Below are positions 17,708 to 27,155 of a DNA stretch of 64,000 bases, piece by piece (position 1 is the stretch's first letter; each line of letters begins with the position of its first letter). This stretch comes from Owenweeksia sp965229445 (GTDB lineage Bacteria; Bacteroidota; Bacteroidia; Flavobacteriales; Schleiferiaceae): assembly GCA_965229445.1 (NCBI GenBank), contig OZ245876.1, positions 1,612,001 to 1,676,000 on the forward strand. Direction: 5' to 3'. A program made the position numbers and the translations under genes. The notes under the pieces were generated by a model. That model was not told the origin of the DNA. It worked only from the letters and a program-made list of their open reading frames with translations, and made no database searches.

Positions 17708-18294
17708 ATGAACGCATCCATATTTTAAAAGATATTATTGCTCATAGACGAACCACTAAACCGGATGACTATTCAGGTCAATTGATTGATGATCATATCA
17801 TTGAGTCTATTCTTGAGACGGCAAATTGGGCACCTACCCATGGCTACACTGAACCCTGGAGGTTTACGGTGTTTACCGGTGAAGGTTTGGCCGAGCTTGG
17901 TGAATTTCTGGCAAGATTGGATCAGCCGGACTTGGAGGCTACTGATTTTAATCAAAGGCGCTTTGATCGATTGCGTGGACGACCCTTGAAAAGCTCTCAT
18001 GTTATTGGAATCGGGTTAAAGCGAGGAGATAATCCTAAAGTACCTGAGGTAGAAGAAGTTTGCAGTGTGGCCATGGCCGTGCAAAATATGTGGCTCACCG
18101 CTCATGCATTGGGTGTGGCTGCTTACTGGAGTACCGGAAAACTTGCATTTAGAGACGAAACCAGAGCCTTCTTTGGTTTGGATGAAGAAGATCGGTCGCT
18201 GGGCTTCTTTTATATGGGAATTGCTGCCAAACCACCCATGCCGGGAAGACGCCTCAGTAAAATAGAGGAGAAGGTAAGTTGGAGGAGAGGGTGA
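17704..18294 (+). CDS. Nitroreductase family FMN oxidoreductase
   Basis: The 196-residue protein has the FMN-binding RRTTKPDDYSG motif at residues 16-26, ANWAPTHGYTEPWRFTVF, and the C-terminal GFFYMGIAAKPP strand. A paired region AVQNMWLTAHALGVAAYW is typical of the dimeric nitroreductase fold. It probably reduces quinones or nitro compounds with NAD(P)H; the substrate is not predictable. It starts inside the last codons of aroK (4-nt overlap). Confidence 0.88.
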   Translation: MNERIHILKDIIAHRRTTKPDDYSGQLIDDHIIESILETANWAPTHGYTEPWRFTVFTGEGLAELGEFLARLDQPDLEATDFNQRRFDRLRGRPLKSSHVIGIGLKRGDNPKVPEVEEVCSVAMAVQNMWLTAHALGVAAYWSTGKLAFRDETRAFFGLDEEDRSLGFFYMGIAAKPPMPGRRLSKIEEKVSWRRG

Positions 18295-18510
18295 GGGGAG
18301 AACTAAGGACTAAAAACTAAAAGTAAGGGATGATGGCGAAGAGTTAAAAGTGAAAAACTAAAAACTAAAAGCTTGCCACGTTTCACGTGGTGAAAAGTGA
18401 AAGTTGCGAGGGTGAAAAGTAATTATAGTATGGTTCAGAAGAACTTTTTAACCCAATAACCTGTCCTGCCCGCCCGCCTCTGGCGGGAGCTTGCCGAAGG
18501 AACCAATAAC
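18295..18510. repeat. Intergenic repeat-rich spacer (AT repeat, two hairpins)
   Basis: Between the convergent nitroreductase and TolC genes lies a low-complexity stretch (18340-18371) closely matching the AT-rich part of the tRNA-Leu 121-bp repeat. A perfect hairpin CCACGT-TTC-ACGTGG follows at 18376-18390. A GC hairpin CCCGCC-TCT-GGCGGG at 18473-18487 sits next to GCTTGCCGAAGG and may serve as terminator for the TolC operon on the minus strand. No gene is visible. Confidence 0.6.
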
Positions 18511-19926
18511 CTACTCCAACTCCCCGGCAGTGGCACGCAGTTTAGCCAGCACTTGTTTGGTTTTTGCTTCAAGTTCAATTTGCTTTTCCCTGCTCGACAA
18601 ATAACGGAGTTCCCGTTGATTGATTAGAAATAATGAACTTTCACCATTATTAAAACGGGTAATTTCACCTTGAAGCAATTGAAAACGGCTATTTACTAAT
18701 CTGCGACTTTCTTGCAGTCTTTGCCTGGTAACAAGCCACTCATTTTGGAGGGCAAGAATTTTATTTTGCAGTTCCCGTGCCTTCAAGCTCTGTTCTAATT
18801 CCGTTTCCTGAATCTCTACTCCGGTAAATTGAATTTGGGCACGCTCCTTTCGTAGAAATATTGGGATACTGGCATTTAACCCCCAATTATAATTTCCGAT
18901 ATTATAATTCCCGGTAAAATCTCCGGTTTGTGCTTCATTTAGAAAACGATAATTGAGATCTACCTGTGGTTTAAGCCTCTCTTTATTCAGGCGCTGAGAA
19001 ATATCCAACTGTTCCAGTTTTATGTCATAGGTTTTCAGCAGAGGGTGGTCAGCGAACCAATCTTCACTCAACAACTGCTGAGGCATTTCACTGCTGAAAG
19101 AGGGAATTGCGTCAGAACTTAATTCAAGCGGCACCTGACCCTCCAACCACAAATACGTATTGAGCATTTGTCTTGCGTTCGTAAGGTTGATTGCAGATTC
19201 CTGAAAAGTGAGAATACGGTTTTGAAGTTGGATGCTGGCTTCCAGGGTATCAATCATGGGGATTTCACCGATTATGGCGTTCTCCTTCACCTGCTCCAAT
19301 CGAACTCTGGCCAATTCCACGGCTTCTTCATAGGTCAGGTACATGGTATAAGCTCTATACCACTCCCAATATTGATGGGCAGCATTGTAGAGTAACTCAT
19401 TCAGCGCCAGTTCAATCTCATAATCGGCAGCCTCTACCATTAAACGTGCTTGTTTTAAACTTGCCCTTCTTTGATCTATAAACAAACCTTTTCCCAGAGT
19501 GACAGAAAGGTCAGCATATAATAGACCGTTCTCCGGTAGAAATTCCTGAGGATTTAGAAATACGCCATCATTGGTTTCGTAGCCTGCCCTGGCAGATAAG
19601 CCATACCATGCCGGAATTTCTACGCCATAGTCCTGCAGGCGGTAGTACGTTTTGTCATCGTAGTATTTCTGTTTAATCTTAGTGAATGCCTTAGGGTCAA
19701 AGGCACCTGAGGCACCGATTCTTTTCGCTTCTGCGCGATTCTTTATCAATCGTGCACTCACCGCCAAGGGATGATTCTCCCGCACCAAGCCGAGAAAGGT
19801 ATCTACTTCCATGATTGTTTTTGCCACAAGGGGCGTGTCAGGTAGGGGATTAAAATCTTCATAGTCAGAAGCTTGCCCCCATATCTTACCCGATATGATC
19901 ACCAGAAATATTAGAAATCTTCTCAT
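18511..19926 (-). CDS. TolC-family outer-membrane efflux protein
   Basis: The 471-residue exported protein has a signal peptide ending at KIWGQ. Two OEP repeats with long helices are seen, at about residues 45-250 and 285-470. Typical segments are RLIKNRAEAKRIGASGAFDPK at the first helix start, VELARVRLEQVKENAIIGEIPMIDTLEA, and LQESRRLVNSRFQLLQGEITRFNNGESSLFLINQRE. It forms the trimeric outer-membrane channel for the HlyD and ABC proteins encoded just upstream; its start overlaps the HlyD stop by 4 nt. Confidence 0.9.
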   Translation of the reverse strand: MRRFLIFLVIISGKIWGQASDYEDFNPLPDTPLVAKTIMEVDTFLGLVRENHPLAVSARLIKNRAEAKRIGASGAFDPKAFTKIKQKYYDDKTYYRLQDYGVEIPAWYGLSARAGYETNDGVFLNPQEFLPENGLLYADLSVTLGKGLFIDQRRASLKQARLMVEAADYEIELALNELLYNAAHQYWEWYRAYTMYLTYEEAVELARVRLEQVKENAIIGEIPMIDTLEASIQLQNRILTFQESAINLTNARQMLNTYLWLEGQVPLELSSDAIPSFSSEMPQQLLSEDWFADHPLLKTYDIKLEQLDISQRLNKERLKPQVDLNYRFLNEAQTGDFTGNYNIGNYNWGLNASIPIFLRKERAQIQFTGVEIQETELEQSLKARELQNKILALQNEWLVTRQRLQESRRLVNSRFQLLQGEITRFNNGESSLFLINQRELRYLSSREKQIELEAKTKQVLAKLRATAGELE

Positions 19927-21284
19927 TCTGTCTTTTTAGTACGATTAGATTCTTCAGTATTAGGTCTAGATTTATAGTAATCAGGAGGGAAGCCGTTGAT
20001 CTGGCGCCAGATCTCATACCAGATTGGAACATCCTTCAGCAGTGCAAATGTTTTGGCGCCGGCACCTACTCTTAGGCCAGGAGGCCAGGGTTCGGTATTG
20101 GGATCGGGGGCCACCAGAATGCGATATCGGCCATTGCTATCCGCAAAATTGTCGATGGCCACTACCTTCCCGCCAAAAGTTCCAGTCGAAACTCCCGGCC
20201 AACCGCTAAATACAATCGCGGGCCAACCGTCGAATTGTATTCTAATATCCTGGTCAATTTCCAGCAGCGGTAGGTCCAAAGGCATCACATACATTTCTAC
20301 CGCCAGCTGATAGGAAGCGGGCATAATGGTTACAATTTGTTCTCCCTCTTTGATCGTTTCACCAATACCCGTCTTCACGGCCTGCGTAATATAGCCATCC
20401 TGGGGGGCAGTGATGAAATAAAAGCCTTGTCTAATGGAATAGTTGCTCAACTGATTTTGCATCTTGGACACTGTCGCCTCGGCATCGTACATATTACTGA
20501 GCGTGGCAAATTTTTCACTTTCGGCTTTAGCCAGCTTATCTCTAAAATCAGCTCTTACTGAGTTAATCTCCACTTCGGCATTGATCACATCATTTCTGCT
20601 GCTGAGTAATTTGCTTTCCAGAGAAATGACCTTAGCTTGATTCTCCTGTAATTTGGAACGCCGGGATTCGAGTTCGGTTTTGGATTTCAGTCCTTGATCA
20701 TATAAGGTTTCCATCCGATCTAACTGCGCTACGGCAATATTATAATTGGTGCGAGCTGCCGTAAGATCAATACTATCAGCAACAACCTGCAACTTTGCTT
20801 GTTTCAGCTTATTCCGAGCCTGTTGCAGTTTTAGAATTAAGTTCTGATTGAGGGCATCAATCTGGGCATCCAGCGCTTTGACCTTTTCCATATAGCTCTG
20901 AACGGCAGATTCTTTAGAAAGTATTTGCTCTTCGGTTCTGTCCAGAAGTTGAGGATCGAAGAATTCATCTTTAATTTCTGAGATGTTTACTATCGTATCC
21001 CCCTTGTTTACAAACTGCCCTTCTCTAACATACCATTTGTCTATGCGGCCAGATATCAGCGATACAATGGCTTGTGGTCGCTGCTCGGGATAGAGAGAAG
21101 TCACATAACCTCTCGAAATGATATTTTGAGTCCACGGTAGGAGCAGCGCCACAATGATCAAGAGGAAAATTCCCCCGAACAAGTAGCGCTTCTTCCTTCT
21201 TTGCTGTACTTCAAAACTGCTTAGGGATTCATAATCCCCAGTTTTGATGTATTGGTTTATGCGGCGTTTAGAAATGTTGAGCAT
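19923..21284 (-). CDS. HlyD-family periplasmic adaptor (membrane fusion protein)
   Basis: The 453-residue protein has one N-terminal membrane helix at about 33-53, then a barrel-sandwich lipoyl half (GRIDKWYVREGQFVNKGDTI). A long coiled-coil hairpin spans about 100-285, followed by the second lipoyl half (ITAPQDGYITQAVKTGIGETIKEGE) and beta-barrel segments. It bridges the inner-membrane ABC protein and TolC. It lies 2 nt after the ABC gene and overlaps tolC by 4 nt, so the three are one operon. Confidence 0.9.
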   Translation of the reverse strand: MLNISKRRINQYIKTGDYESLSSFEVQQRRKKRYLFGGIFLLIIVALLLPWTQNIISRGYVTSLYPEQRPQAIVSLISGRIDKWYVREGQFVNKGDTIVNISEIKDEFFDPQLLDRTEEQILSKESAVQSYMEKVKALDAQIDALNQNLILKLQQARNKLKQAKLQVVADSIDLTAARTNYNIAVAQLDRMETLYDQGLKSKTELESRRSKLQENQAKVISLESKLLSSRNDVINAEVEINSVRADFRDKLAKAESEKFATLSNMYDAEATVSKMQNQLSNYSIRQGFYFITAPQDGYITQAVKTGIGETIKEGEQIVTIMPASYQLAVEMYVMPLDLPLLEIDQDIRIQFDGWPAIVFSGWPGVSTGTFGGKVVAIDNFADSNGRYRILVAPDPNTEPWPPGLRVGAGAKTFALLKDVPIWYEIWRQINGFPPDYYKSRPNTEESNRTKKTE

Positions 21285-21286
21285 GC

Positions 21287-22954
21287 TTAATCTTTTGATT
21301 GGTTGATCACATTACTAATTCTGCCTTCTTTCAGTTCCAAAACCCTGTCCATTTTCTGGAGAATACCGGGATCATTGGTGGCAATAACCTGGGTTTGTCC
21401 CTTTTTTTCCATGAGATGATTAATCCAGGAGTCTTTTAAGTCCTGATTGAGTTCGTGCCAATTGTCTTCAATCAGCAGCATACAATGATCGCCCACCAGG
21501 CAGCGCGCCATTAAGATGCGAATGCGAATGGTTTGCGCCAGACCCACGCCGGATGTGGGTAGTGGTGTGTACATACCCTGCGGGAGCAATTCAACGAAAT
21601 CCTGCAATTGACAGATCTTAATAGCCTGTTTAACCTGATCTAAACTTATTCCTTTCCGGGAGAGGCTTATGTTTTCCAACAGAGAAGCCTCCAGGATATC
21701 CTCCTCACCCATATTGTCGCCAATAGCACTCCGTAAGCTTTCGAGATCCAGATGCCTTATCGGAATATCGTCATACAACAATGAGCCTTCAATTTCATCA
21801 AACAGGCCAGCTAGAAGTTGCAGCATGGCGGTCTTTCCGCTGCCCATAGGGCCGGCTATACCTATGCGCTCGCCTGAACCAATATGAAGGTTTATGTTTT
21901 TGAGAATGTCTTCCTTTCTCCGGTAGGAGTGGAGGGTGATGTCTTTAGCTTTTATGGAAAGTCCTCGCTGACTTGGCTTAAGTATTTCAACACCTACAGT
22001 TTCTTCCAGTTCCAGGTCCGTTACGGTGCCAATTTTTTCAAGACCGGTGAGAACATCGTATATGGTGTCCATACTTAGGATGAGTTTTTCCACGGAGGAG
22101 GTAATCAGCAGGATGATTATTTCAGCCGCGACAAACTGCCCGAGGTTCATTTGTTGGTTGAAGACTAGTATTCCACCTAAGATTAATAGACTGCCGGCAA
22201 TGATAACCTTCATGGCGATCAGACTAATGTACTGGCGTTTTAACACCGAGAAATGTGCCCTTCTTGCTTTGAGATAAGCCATACTCAGCTCATCCGTTCG
22301 TTTTAACGGGAGGTCCGTATAACCTGCCATCTTAAAGCTGGATACATTGCGCGCTACCTCTTCCAGCCAGCTTACCAGGCGGTACTTTTGATTGCTCTCT
22401 TCAATACTGGTTTTTAAGCCCGGTTCTCCGGTAATTCTGAAAAACAATGCCAATATCGCCACTACGGCCAATCCAAAAGCGATAAAGAACGGATGATAGA
22501 ATGTGAGGAGAAGCAGACCAAAAAATATTTGAATGGCGGCCATGGAGAAGTCAAAAAGAAATTTTGATAAACCCTTTTGCACCGTCATAATGTCAAAAAA
22601 TCGGTTTACGAGTTCGGGAGGGTAAAAACCTTTTAAGCTGCTCAACTTAATCCGCGGTAAGCGATAAGCAAATTCAATAGAAGCATTGGCAAAAATCCGC
22701 TGTTGTATATCTTCCGCCGCAATGAGCTGATAAATTTGAAAAACCCCGGCCAAGGTCAATCCTACCAACACGAACATGACTAAAACCCACCAGGCCGTAG
22801 AGGGACTAGCGCTTTGGATTAGGTTAATAATGGCCGAAATACCAAGGGGAATTGATAAACTGAGAATGCCATTGAAAAGTGCATATAGGTATATGTTGGT
22901 CACGTTCTCCTTTTGCGTTTGGAGAAGGCTTATAAATCTGCTTAGAGGAGTCAT
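21287..22954 (-). CDS. ABC transporter (membrane and ATPase domains fused) with a degenerate ATPase
   Basis: The 555-residue protein has six membrane helices up to about residue 300 and a C-terminal nucleotide-binding domain. Walker A is intact (GPMGSGKT, 368-375), but the other motifs deviate. The Q-loop region reads GDNMGEEDI, and the signature reads SGVGLAQ (468-474) instead of LSGGQ. Walker B reads LLIEDN with Glu496 and Asp497 in swapped positions, and the H-loop His is Asn527 (IATND). No C39 peptidase domain is present. It is the inner-membrane part of a type I-like tripartite exporter with HlyD and TolC. ATP binding is likely, but hydrolysis may be slow or absent. Confidence 0.8.
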   Translation of the reverse strand: MTPLSRFISLLQTQKENVTNIYLYALFNGILSLSIPLGISAIINLIQSASPSTAWWVLVMFVLVGLTLAGVFQIYQLIAAEDIQQRIFANASIEFAYRLPRIKLSSLKGFYPPELVNRFFDIMTVQKGLSKFLFDFSMAAIQIFFGLLLLTFYHPFFIAFGLAVVAILALFFRITGEPGLKTSIEESNQKYRLVSWLEEVARNVSSFKMAGYTDLPLKRTDELSMAYLKARRAHFSVLKRQYISLIAMKVIIAGSLLILGGILVFNQQMNLGQFVAAEIIILLITSSVEKLILSMDTIYDVLTGLEKIGTVTDLELEETVGVEILKPSQRGLSIKAKDITLHSYRRKEDILKNINLHIGSGERIGIAGPMGSGKTAMLQLLAGLFDEIEGSLLYDDIPIRHLDLESLRSAIGDNMGEEDILEASLLENISLSRKGISLDQVKQAIKICQLQDFVELLPQGMYTPLPTSGVGLAQTIRIRILMARCLVGDHCMLLIEDNWHELNQDLKDSWINHLMEKKGQTQVIATNDPGILQKMDRVLELKEGRISNVINQSKD

Positions 22955-23628
22955 TTCTTAATCATGCTTAGGGTTAGGGTGCTGAAAAAGTCGGATACAG
23001 CCTGGTCATTTTTTCCGGTATCCGTTAAGCCCGGAAGATGCCTACCAAAAAATTTCTGCAGGTGACAGCCTTCTACGACCGTGGAAATCAAGGTGTGGGC
23101 AAACTCAAAATCTGGGTTCACTTCCAACACAATATTGCTGAGACGCTCACATAAACGGCGGTAGTTGTTAAAGTAGCCCAGTTTGTTTTCTTCTTCCACT
23201 TCCTTGGTTAAAAAAGCCTTGGTTGATTCAGCCATCACTATTCGTTGCAATATGTTTTCATTGACATGGGAAAACTGTTCTTGTTGGGTAACCGTTTCAG
23301 TGATGGCCTGAATGGCCAGGTGTAACTTTTTCTCTGCGGGTTCTACGTTAGCAGTACCAAATACCAGTTTGTATTCCAACCAACCCCAATACCACGAAGT
23401 GAGGTAAATCAGGAGCTTATGCTTGTTCTCAAAGTATCGATAGATGGTGCTCTCAGGTGATCCTATCGCTTCCCCTAGTTTTTTGAAAGTAAAACTCTCA
23501 AATCCCAATTCATCAATGAGATCTATTGAGTGTTGCACTATTTTTCTTCCGAGCTCTGAAGATTCGGGATCTTTGAGATAAAGTTTCTCGGGTATTGAAA
23601 TCTTAATGTTCGACCACAATGATTGCAT
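22951..23628 (-). CDS. TetR/AcrR-family transcriptional regulator
   Basis: The 225-residue protein has an N-terminal helix-turn-helix: FTFKKLGEAIGSPESTIYRYFENKHKLLIYL at about residues 43-75, where SPESTIYRYF is the TetR recognition-helix pattern. The C-terminal ligand domain is divergent and helical. It overlaps the ABC gene by 4 nt and heads the four-gene export operon, so it most likely represses its own operon through the repeated motif upstream at 23643-23679. The inducer is unknown. Confidence 0.88.
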   Translation of the reverse strand: MQSLWSNIKISIPEKLYLKDPESSELGRKIVQHSIDLIDELGFESFTFKKLGEAIGSPESTIYRYFENKHKLLIYLTSWYWGWLEYKLVFGTANVEPAEKKLHLAIQAITETVTQQEQFSHVNENILQRIVMAESTKAFLTKEVEEENKLGYFNNYRRLCERLSNIVLEVNPDFEFAHTLISTVVEGCHLQKFFGRHLPGLTDTGKNDQAVSDFFSTLTLSMIKK

Positions 23629-23642
23629 TACTTGGAGTATAT

Positions 23643-23679
23643 ACTATTATAAGCCGCAAAAATAATAGTAATACTATTA
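23643..23679 (-). promoter_or_regulatory. Operator-like cluster of ACTATTAT half-sites over the tetR operon promoter
   Basis: Three half-sites alternate in orientation: ACTATTAT (23643-23650), ATAATAGT (23662-23669) and ACTATTA (23673-23679). The last two form a 15-nt palindrome with a 3-nt centre. A TATTTTTG box (minus strand, 23657-23664) resembles the Bacteroidota -7 element and lies inside the cluster. Binding of the TetR protein here would block the promoter. Confidence 0.55.
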
Positions 23680-23765
23680 AATATGCATGTAATTAATCTA
23701 TTTCAGTCATAGGTAAAAACTATCCAGCATATTTTTACGGAGCTTAAATCACTTGTAATCAGAAG

Positions 23766-24812
23766 TTAAGATAGCTTCATGGTACGAAGGTACTGCCGGA
23801 ATAAGCTAACGGATCGAACAAAATCCGGAGCTGATTGCCCGGCTTCATGAGCTTTTTTTGCCTTGTGAAAGATGATCTTATGATGTTTAAGGAGTACTTT
23901 CCATGCCTTCCACAGGCCGAAGCCCTCCTGGTAAATATGTCCAGGTTCAGAATTAGCTCCGTTTACTTCAATAATGGCGAAATCGCGCAATTGCAGAAAA
24001 CTTTCCCAGTTTTTAAATCGTATGTCCAACCGCCCATATTCAAATCCCTTTAACAGATCACAAATTCTCTGCATGGCCATGGTCAATTCTGGAGACAGCA
24101 GGTCACTTCTATCGTTAAACCTCGTGCCAAGTCTATGATTTCCCACCTTCCCCAAGTTTACGACTTCCGACATTCCGGGAATGCGTTCCAGGTCAATCTG
24201 ACTTTCCGACCTGATCCGCTCAAGTTGTAGAAAGAGGAAATCGTCCTGCCTTATCAGTTCCTCAATGGTGTTAAAGGAATTTCCGGTGACTGATGGTAAC
24301 TCCCTCTGCATAAGCGAAGTAACATACCATTCAACTTCACTCTTTATCACGAATACCCCAATTTCATGAGGCAGATCTACATAGGGCTGAACAATATAGG
24401 CCTGATCGCTATCGCTGCTCTGGCAATGGTTCAACAAGCTATCGAGATTCTGGTGGAATCTAACACCCTTCCCGCGCATACCACGGTCCGGCTTTACTAT
24501 TAGCGGAAACTGCAGTTGATTTGTATTCATGAAGCTCGCCAGGGCATTCCTTTCCTTAAATGAAGGAAGGGTAAATGTTTTTGGGGTCCAGGCTTTAGGA
24601 ATATGTTCGTAAACAGATAATTTAGATTCTTCAAAGATCCCTCCCCATTCCATAAACGGCCGGTTAATTAAGGCCGGAAAACCCGCTCCCGGAAACCTTA
24701 GACTGTGAATGAGATACTGGATAAACAGAGGGGTGTAAACAAGTGGCCACGGCCAATACTGCCAATGAGTTAGCCTGATTTTCAGCCTTCTGATCCGGTC
24801 GTTAATACGCAT
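23766..24812 (-). CDS. ATP-grasp superfamily protein of unknown substrate
   Basis: The 348-residue protein has an ATP-grasp pattern. FPLIVKPDRGMRGKGVRF near residue 105 is the nucleotide-binding Lys/Gly loop. YIVQPYVDLPHEIGVFVIK contains the hinge and substrate-side strand. GRLDIRFKNW followed by FAIIEVNGANSEPGHIY supplies the metal ligands of the catalytic core. The family joins carboxylates to amines or thiols using ATP, and the D-Ala-D-Ala ligase or RimK branches are closest by pattern. It overlaps the upstream TANGO2-like gene by 11 nt, so the two are coupled. I cannot name the product. Confidence 0.7.
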   Translation of the reverse strand: MRINDRIRRLKIRLTHWQYWPWPLVYTPLFIQYLIHSLRFPGAGFPALINRPFMEWGGIFEESKLSVYEHIPKAWTPKTFTLPSFKERNALASFMNTNQLQFPLIVKPDRGMRGKGVRFHQNLDSLLNHCQSSDSDQAYIVQPYVDLPHEIGVFVIKSEVEWYVTSLMQRELPSVTGNSFNTIEELIRQDDFLFLQLERIRSESQIDLERIPGMSEVVNLGKVGNHRLGTRFNDRSDLLSPELTMAMQRICDLLKGFEYGRLDIRFKNWESFLQLRDFAIIEVNGANSEPGHIYQEGFGLWKAWKVLLKHHKIIFHKAKKAHEAGQSAPDFVRSVSLFRQYLRTMKLS

Positions 24813-25515
24813 TCGCTATTGCCAATTCATCTATACTGTCTCTAACCAGATCTTCATATAGAAACAATGTTTGTTTAGCCTCTACGCTGATCTGAGATAT
24901 GCTGGTGGTTTTTAATATTCCCCATCGACTCATGATCAGATCGTTTTCCTTGTCACCATCGCCAGCGCTTTTGTGAAAGTTCCGAATCTTTTCCGAATTA
25001 GGCTTATCCTCCTGCTTTAACCAATCGTAAAACCATTCGCTACGTTTGCTTCTTATCTCTTTCGTATATAGGGAAGTAGAAGACCAAATACCGGTGGTAT
25101 TGCCGTCTAATTCTACTAAATCTGTTCGGTTCTCGTTGTGCACAATCTTCCATAAACCAGATTGATCTCTAATGATCATTGTAAAGGGTTCTATATCCTT
25201 TAAGTTATAGTTCTGATAGAAGTTGGCTTGATCATCATATTTAAAATTGTCTAAGACTACCAGGCCTCGACTGTGTCTGTACTCCGACTTACGACGATAC
25301 TGTTCTGACCCACCATTGAGTAAAGCTACTGCTCTTCCGGCGGTGGAGTAAGCTATCCAACTACCGCTCCCTTCCAAATCCTTAGGATAGTACACCACCT
25401 GGGTTCCTACTTTTAGTTTTTGGAGTTTTTCAGTTGAAGGTCTGTCCGTACGTTCATCTCTATTATGAGTAAAGATAAAGCCGTCATTTATAGGTAAATA
25501 GGTAAGGGTGCACAT
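24802..25515 (-). CDS. NRDE / TANGO2 family protein
   Basis: The 237-residue protein begins MCTLTYLPINDGFIFTHNRDE, the family signature in which Cys2 becomes the N-terminal residue after Met removal and the HNRDE motif follows. A second conserved segment reads GSWIAYSTAGRAVALLNGG. The fold is related to N-terminal nucleophile hydrolases. The biochemical role in bacteria is not established; eukaryotic relatives are linked to haem or lipid handling. It is the first gene of a two-gene unit with the ATP-grasp gene. Confidence 0.85.
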   Translation of the reverse strand: MCTLTYLPINDGFIFTHNRDERTDRPSTEKLQKLKVGTQVVYYPKDLEGSGSWIAYSTAGRAVALLNGGSEQYRRKSEYRHSRGLVVLDNFKYDDQANFYQNYNLKDIEPFTMIIRDQSGLWKIVHNENRTDLVELDGNTTGIWSSTSLYTKEIRSKRSEWFYDWLKQEDKPNSEKIRNFHKSAGDGDKENDLIMSRWGILKTTSISQISVEAKQTLFLYEDLVRDSIDELAIANAY

Positions 25516-25745
25516 CGTTTAACCAATCACTTAGTTTATAAAAAAGGCCGGGACATAAGGTTTAAGGGTAAAAGTAACGGATGAGATGGACACATTGTTT
25601 GGTTTCGTCCAGCCACAAACATGACCTAAAGCTTTTTTCATACGCTCAATCTGTTCATTGTCAAAAATAGAAGAATCTCAAACTTGTTAGGTCAGCATGG
25701 CCTCTTAGGCAACAGATTGGCTCCTGCAAATAAATGGAGATGGAT

Positions 25746-27068
25746 CTAAACTGCTTTCTCCTCTCGCTGCTGATTGCGTTGTACAGGTCTTATGATCAGT
25801 CGGATTTTTTTATCATAACTGAAGTAATTGATGATCCAGTTTATCAGCACCACTAAGCGGTTTCTAAAGCCCACCAACGAACGCAGGTGAACCACCATCC
25901 ACAGAATCCAACCGGCAAAGCCACCGAAGCGAAGTTTGCCAATATCAGCCACGGCCTTGTTTCGGCCTATGGTAGCCATCGTTCCCAGGTCTTTATATTT
26001 AAACTCCTGCCAGTTTTTGGATGATGCAGATCGCTTAAGATTTTCAGCCAGGTTATCCGCCTGTTGGATGGCTACCTGAGCTAACATAGGGTGACCTTTG
26101 GGATATTGATCCTGCACCATCATGGCCACATCACCTATGGCATAGATATGCTTAAAATTACTGATCTGGTTGAATGAATTTACCAGATACCGGCCATTTT
26201 TGTAGTCTTTTCCTTCCTGCAGACCTGGAATTAAAGAACCTTTAACACCGGCGGTCCATAAACAGGTATAGGCCGGCAGGTTCTTACGGTTGGTCTTGAC
26301 CAAACGGCCATCATAATCTTCCACCTGAGTGTTCAACCATAAGCTCACGCCTAACTTTTCCAGGTATTGCTTGGATTTATGTGAAGCATTCTCACTCATG
26401 GGAGGCAGTACTCGATCCATCATTTCCACCAGATGGATTGACATCCGTCTAAAGTCCAGATCCGGATAATCTCGGGGTAGAACATGATTTCGCAATTCAG
26501 CCATGGCGCCAGCCATTTCTACCCCCGTAGGTCCGGCACCGATTATCACAAAGTTCATTAGCCTTTCTCTCTCTTCCAGATCGCTGGTAAGCGAAGCAGC
26601 TTCAAAGTTTTGCAGCATTATTGACCTGAGGTTTAAGGCCTCAGGAACGCTCTTCATGGGTAATGCATACTTTTCCACGTTTTCCAGTCCGAAATAATTT
26701 GTACTGCTTCCGGTGGCAATGATCAGGTGGTCAAATTCAATATCACCAATATTGGTAGTCAGTATGTTAGACCGGTCATCTATCTTCTCGGCATAGGCCA
26801 TTCTGAAAAAGAAATTCTTTTGATTCTTAAAAATATGGCGAATGGGATAGGCTATCGAGTCAGGCTCCAGGCCTGCGGTTGCCACCTGGTAAAGCAAGGG
26901 TTGAAAGGTGTGATAGTTGTGCTTGTCTATCATCACCACCTGGTATGGCAAATTCCGTAATTTCTTAACTAAATTTAATCCGGCAAATCCACAACCTATT
27001 ACAAGGATACGTTCCAGGTTGGTATCAGGCACATTAAGCGCTCGGGCACTCCTAAGAGGGGTGTTCAT
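25746..27068 (-). CDS. Type II NADH dehydrogenase-like FAD oxidoreductase
   Basis: The 440-residue flavoprotein has two Rossmann folds: FAD-binding VIGCGFAGLNLVKKL near residue 22 and NADH-binding IIGAGPTGVEMAGAMAEL near residue 175. The family element NYHTFQPLLYQVATAGL is near residue 55 and YAIGDVA near residue 310. The C-terminus has amphipathic, aromatic sequence (FAGWILWMVVHLRSLVGF) that anchors such enzymes to the membrane. It oxidises NADH and reduces quinone without pumping protons. It is monocistronic; the 230 nt on its 3' side show no gene. Confidence 0.9.
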   Translation of the reverse strand: MNTPLRSARALNVPDTNLERILVIGCGFAGLNLVKKLRNLPYQVVMIDKHNYHTFQPLLYQVATAGLEPDSIAYPIRHIFKNQKNFFFRMAYAEKIDDRSNILTTNIGDIEFDHLIIATGSSTNYFGLENVEKYALPMKSVPEALNLRSIMLQNFEAASLTSDLEERERLMNFVIIGAGPTGVEMAGAMAELRNHVLPRDYPDLDFRRMSIHLVEMMDRVLPPMSENASHKSKQYLEKLGVSLWLNTQVEDYDGRLVKTNRKNLPAYTCLWTAGVKGSLIPGLQEGKDYKNGRYLVNSFNQISNFKHIYAIGDVAMMVQDQYPKGHPMLAQVAIQQADNLAENLKRSASSKNWQEFKYKDLGTMATIGRNKAVADIGKLRFGGFAGWILWMVVHLRSLVGFRNRLVVLINWIINYFSYDKKIRLIIRPVQRNQQREEKAV

Positions 27069-27155
27069 GGTGAAATATAATGAAGCAATCCTACAAAAAA
27101 GAAGCCATATTTACCACTCAAAAAGTATGTAATTAACTTTGGCTCATCAGAAATA

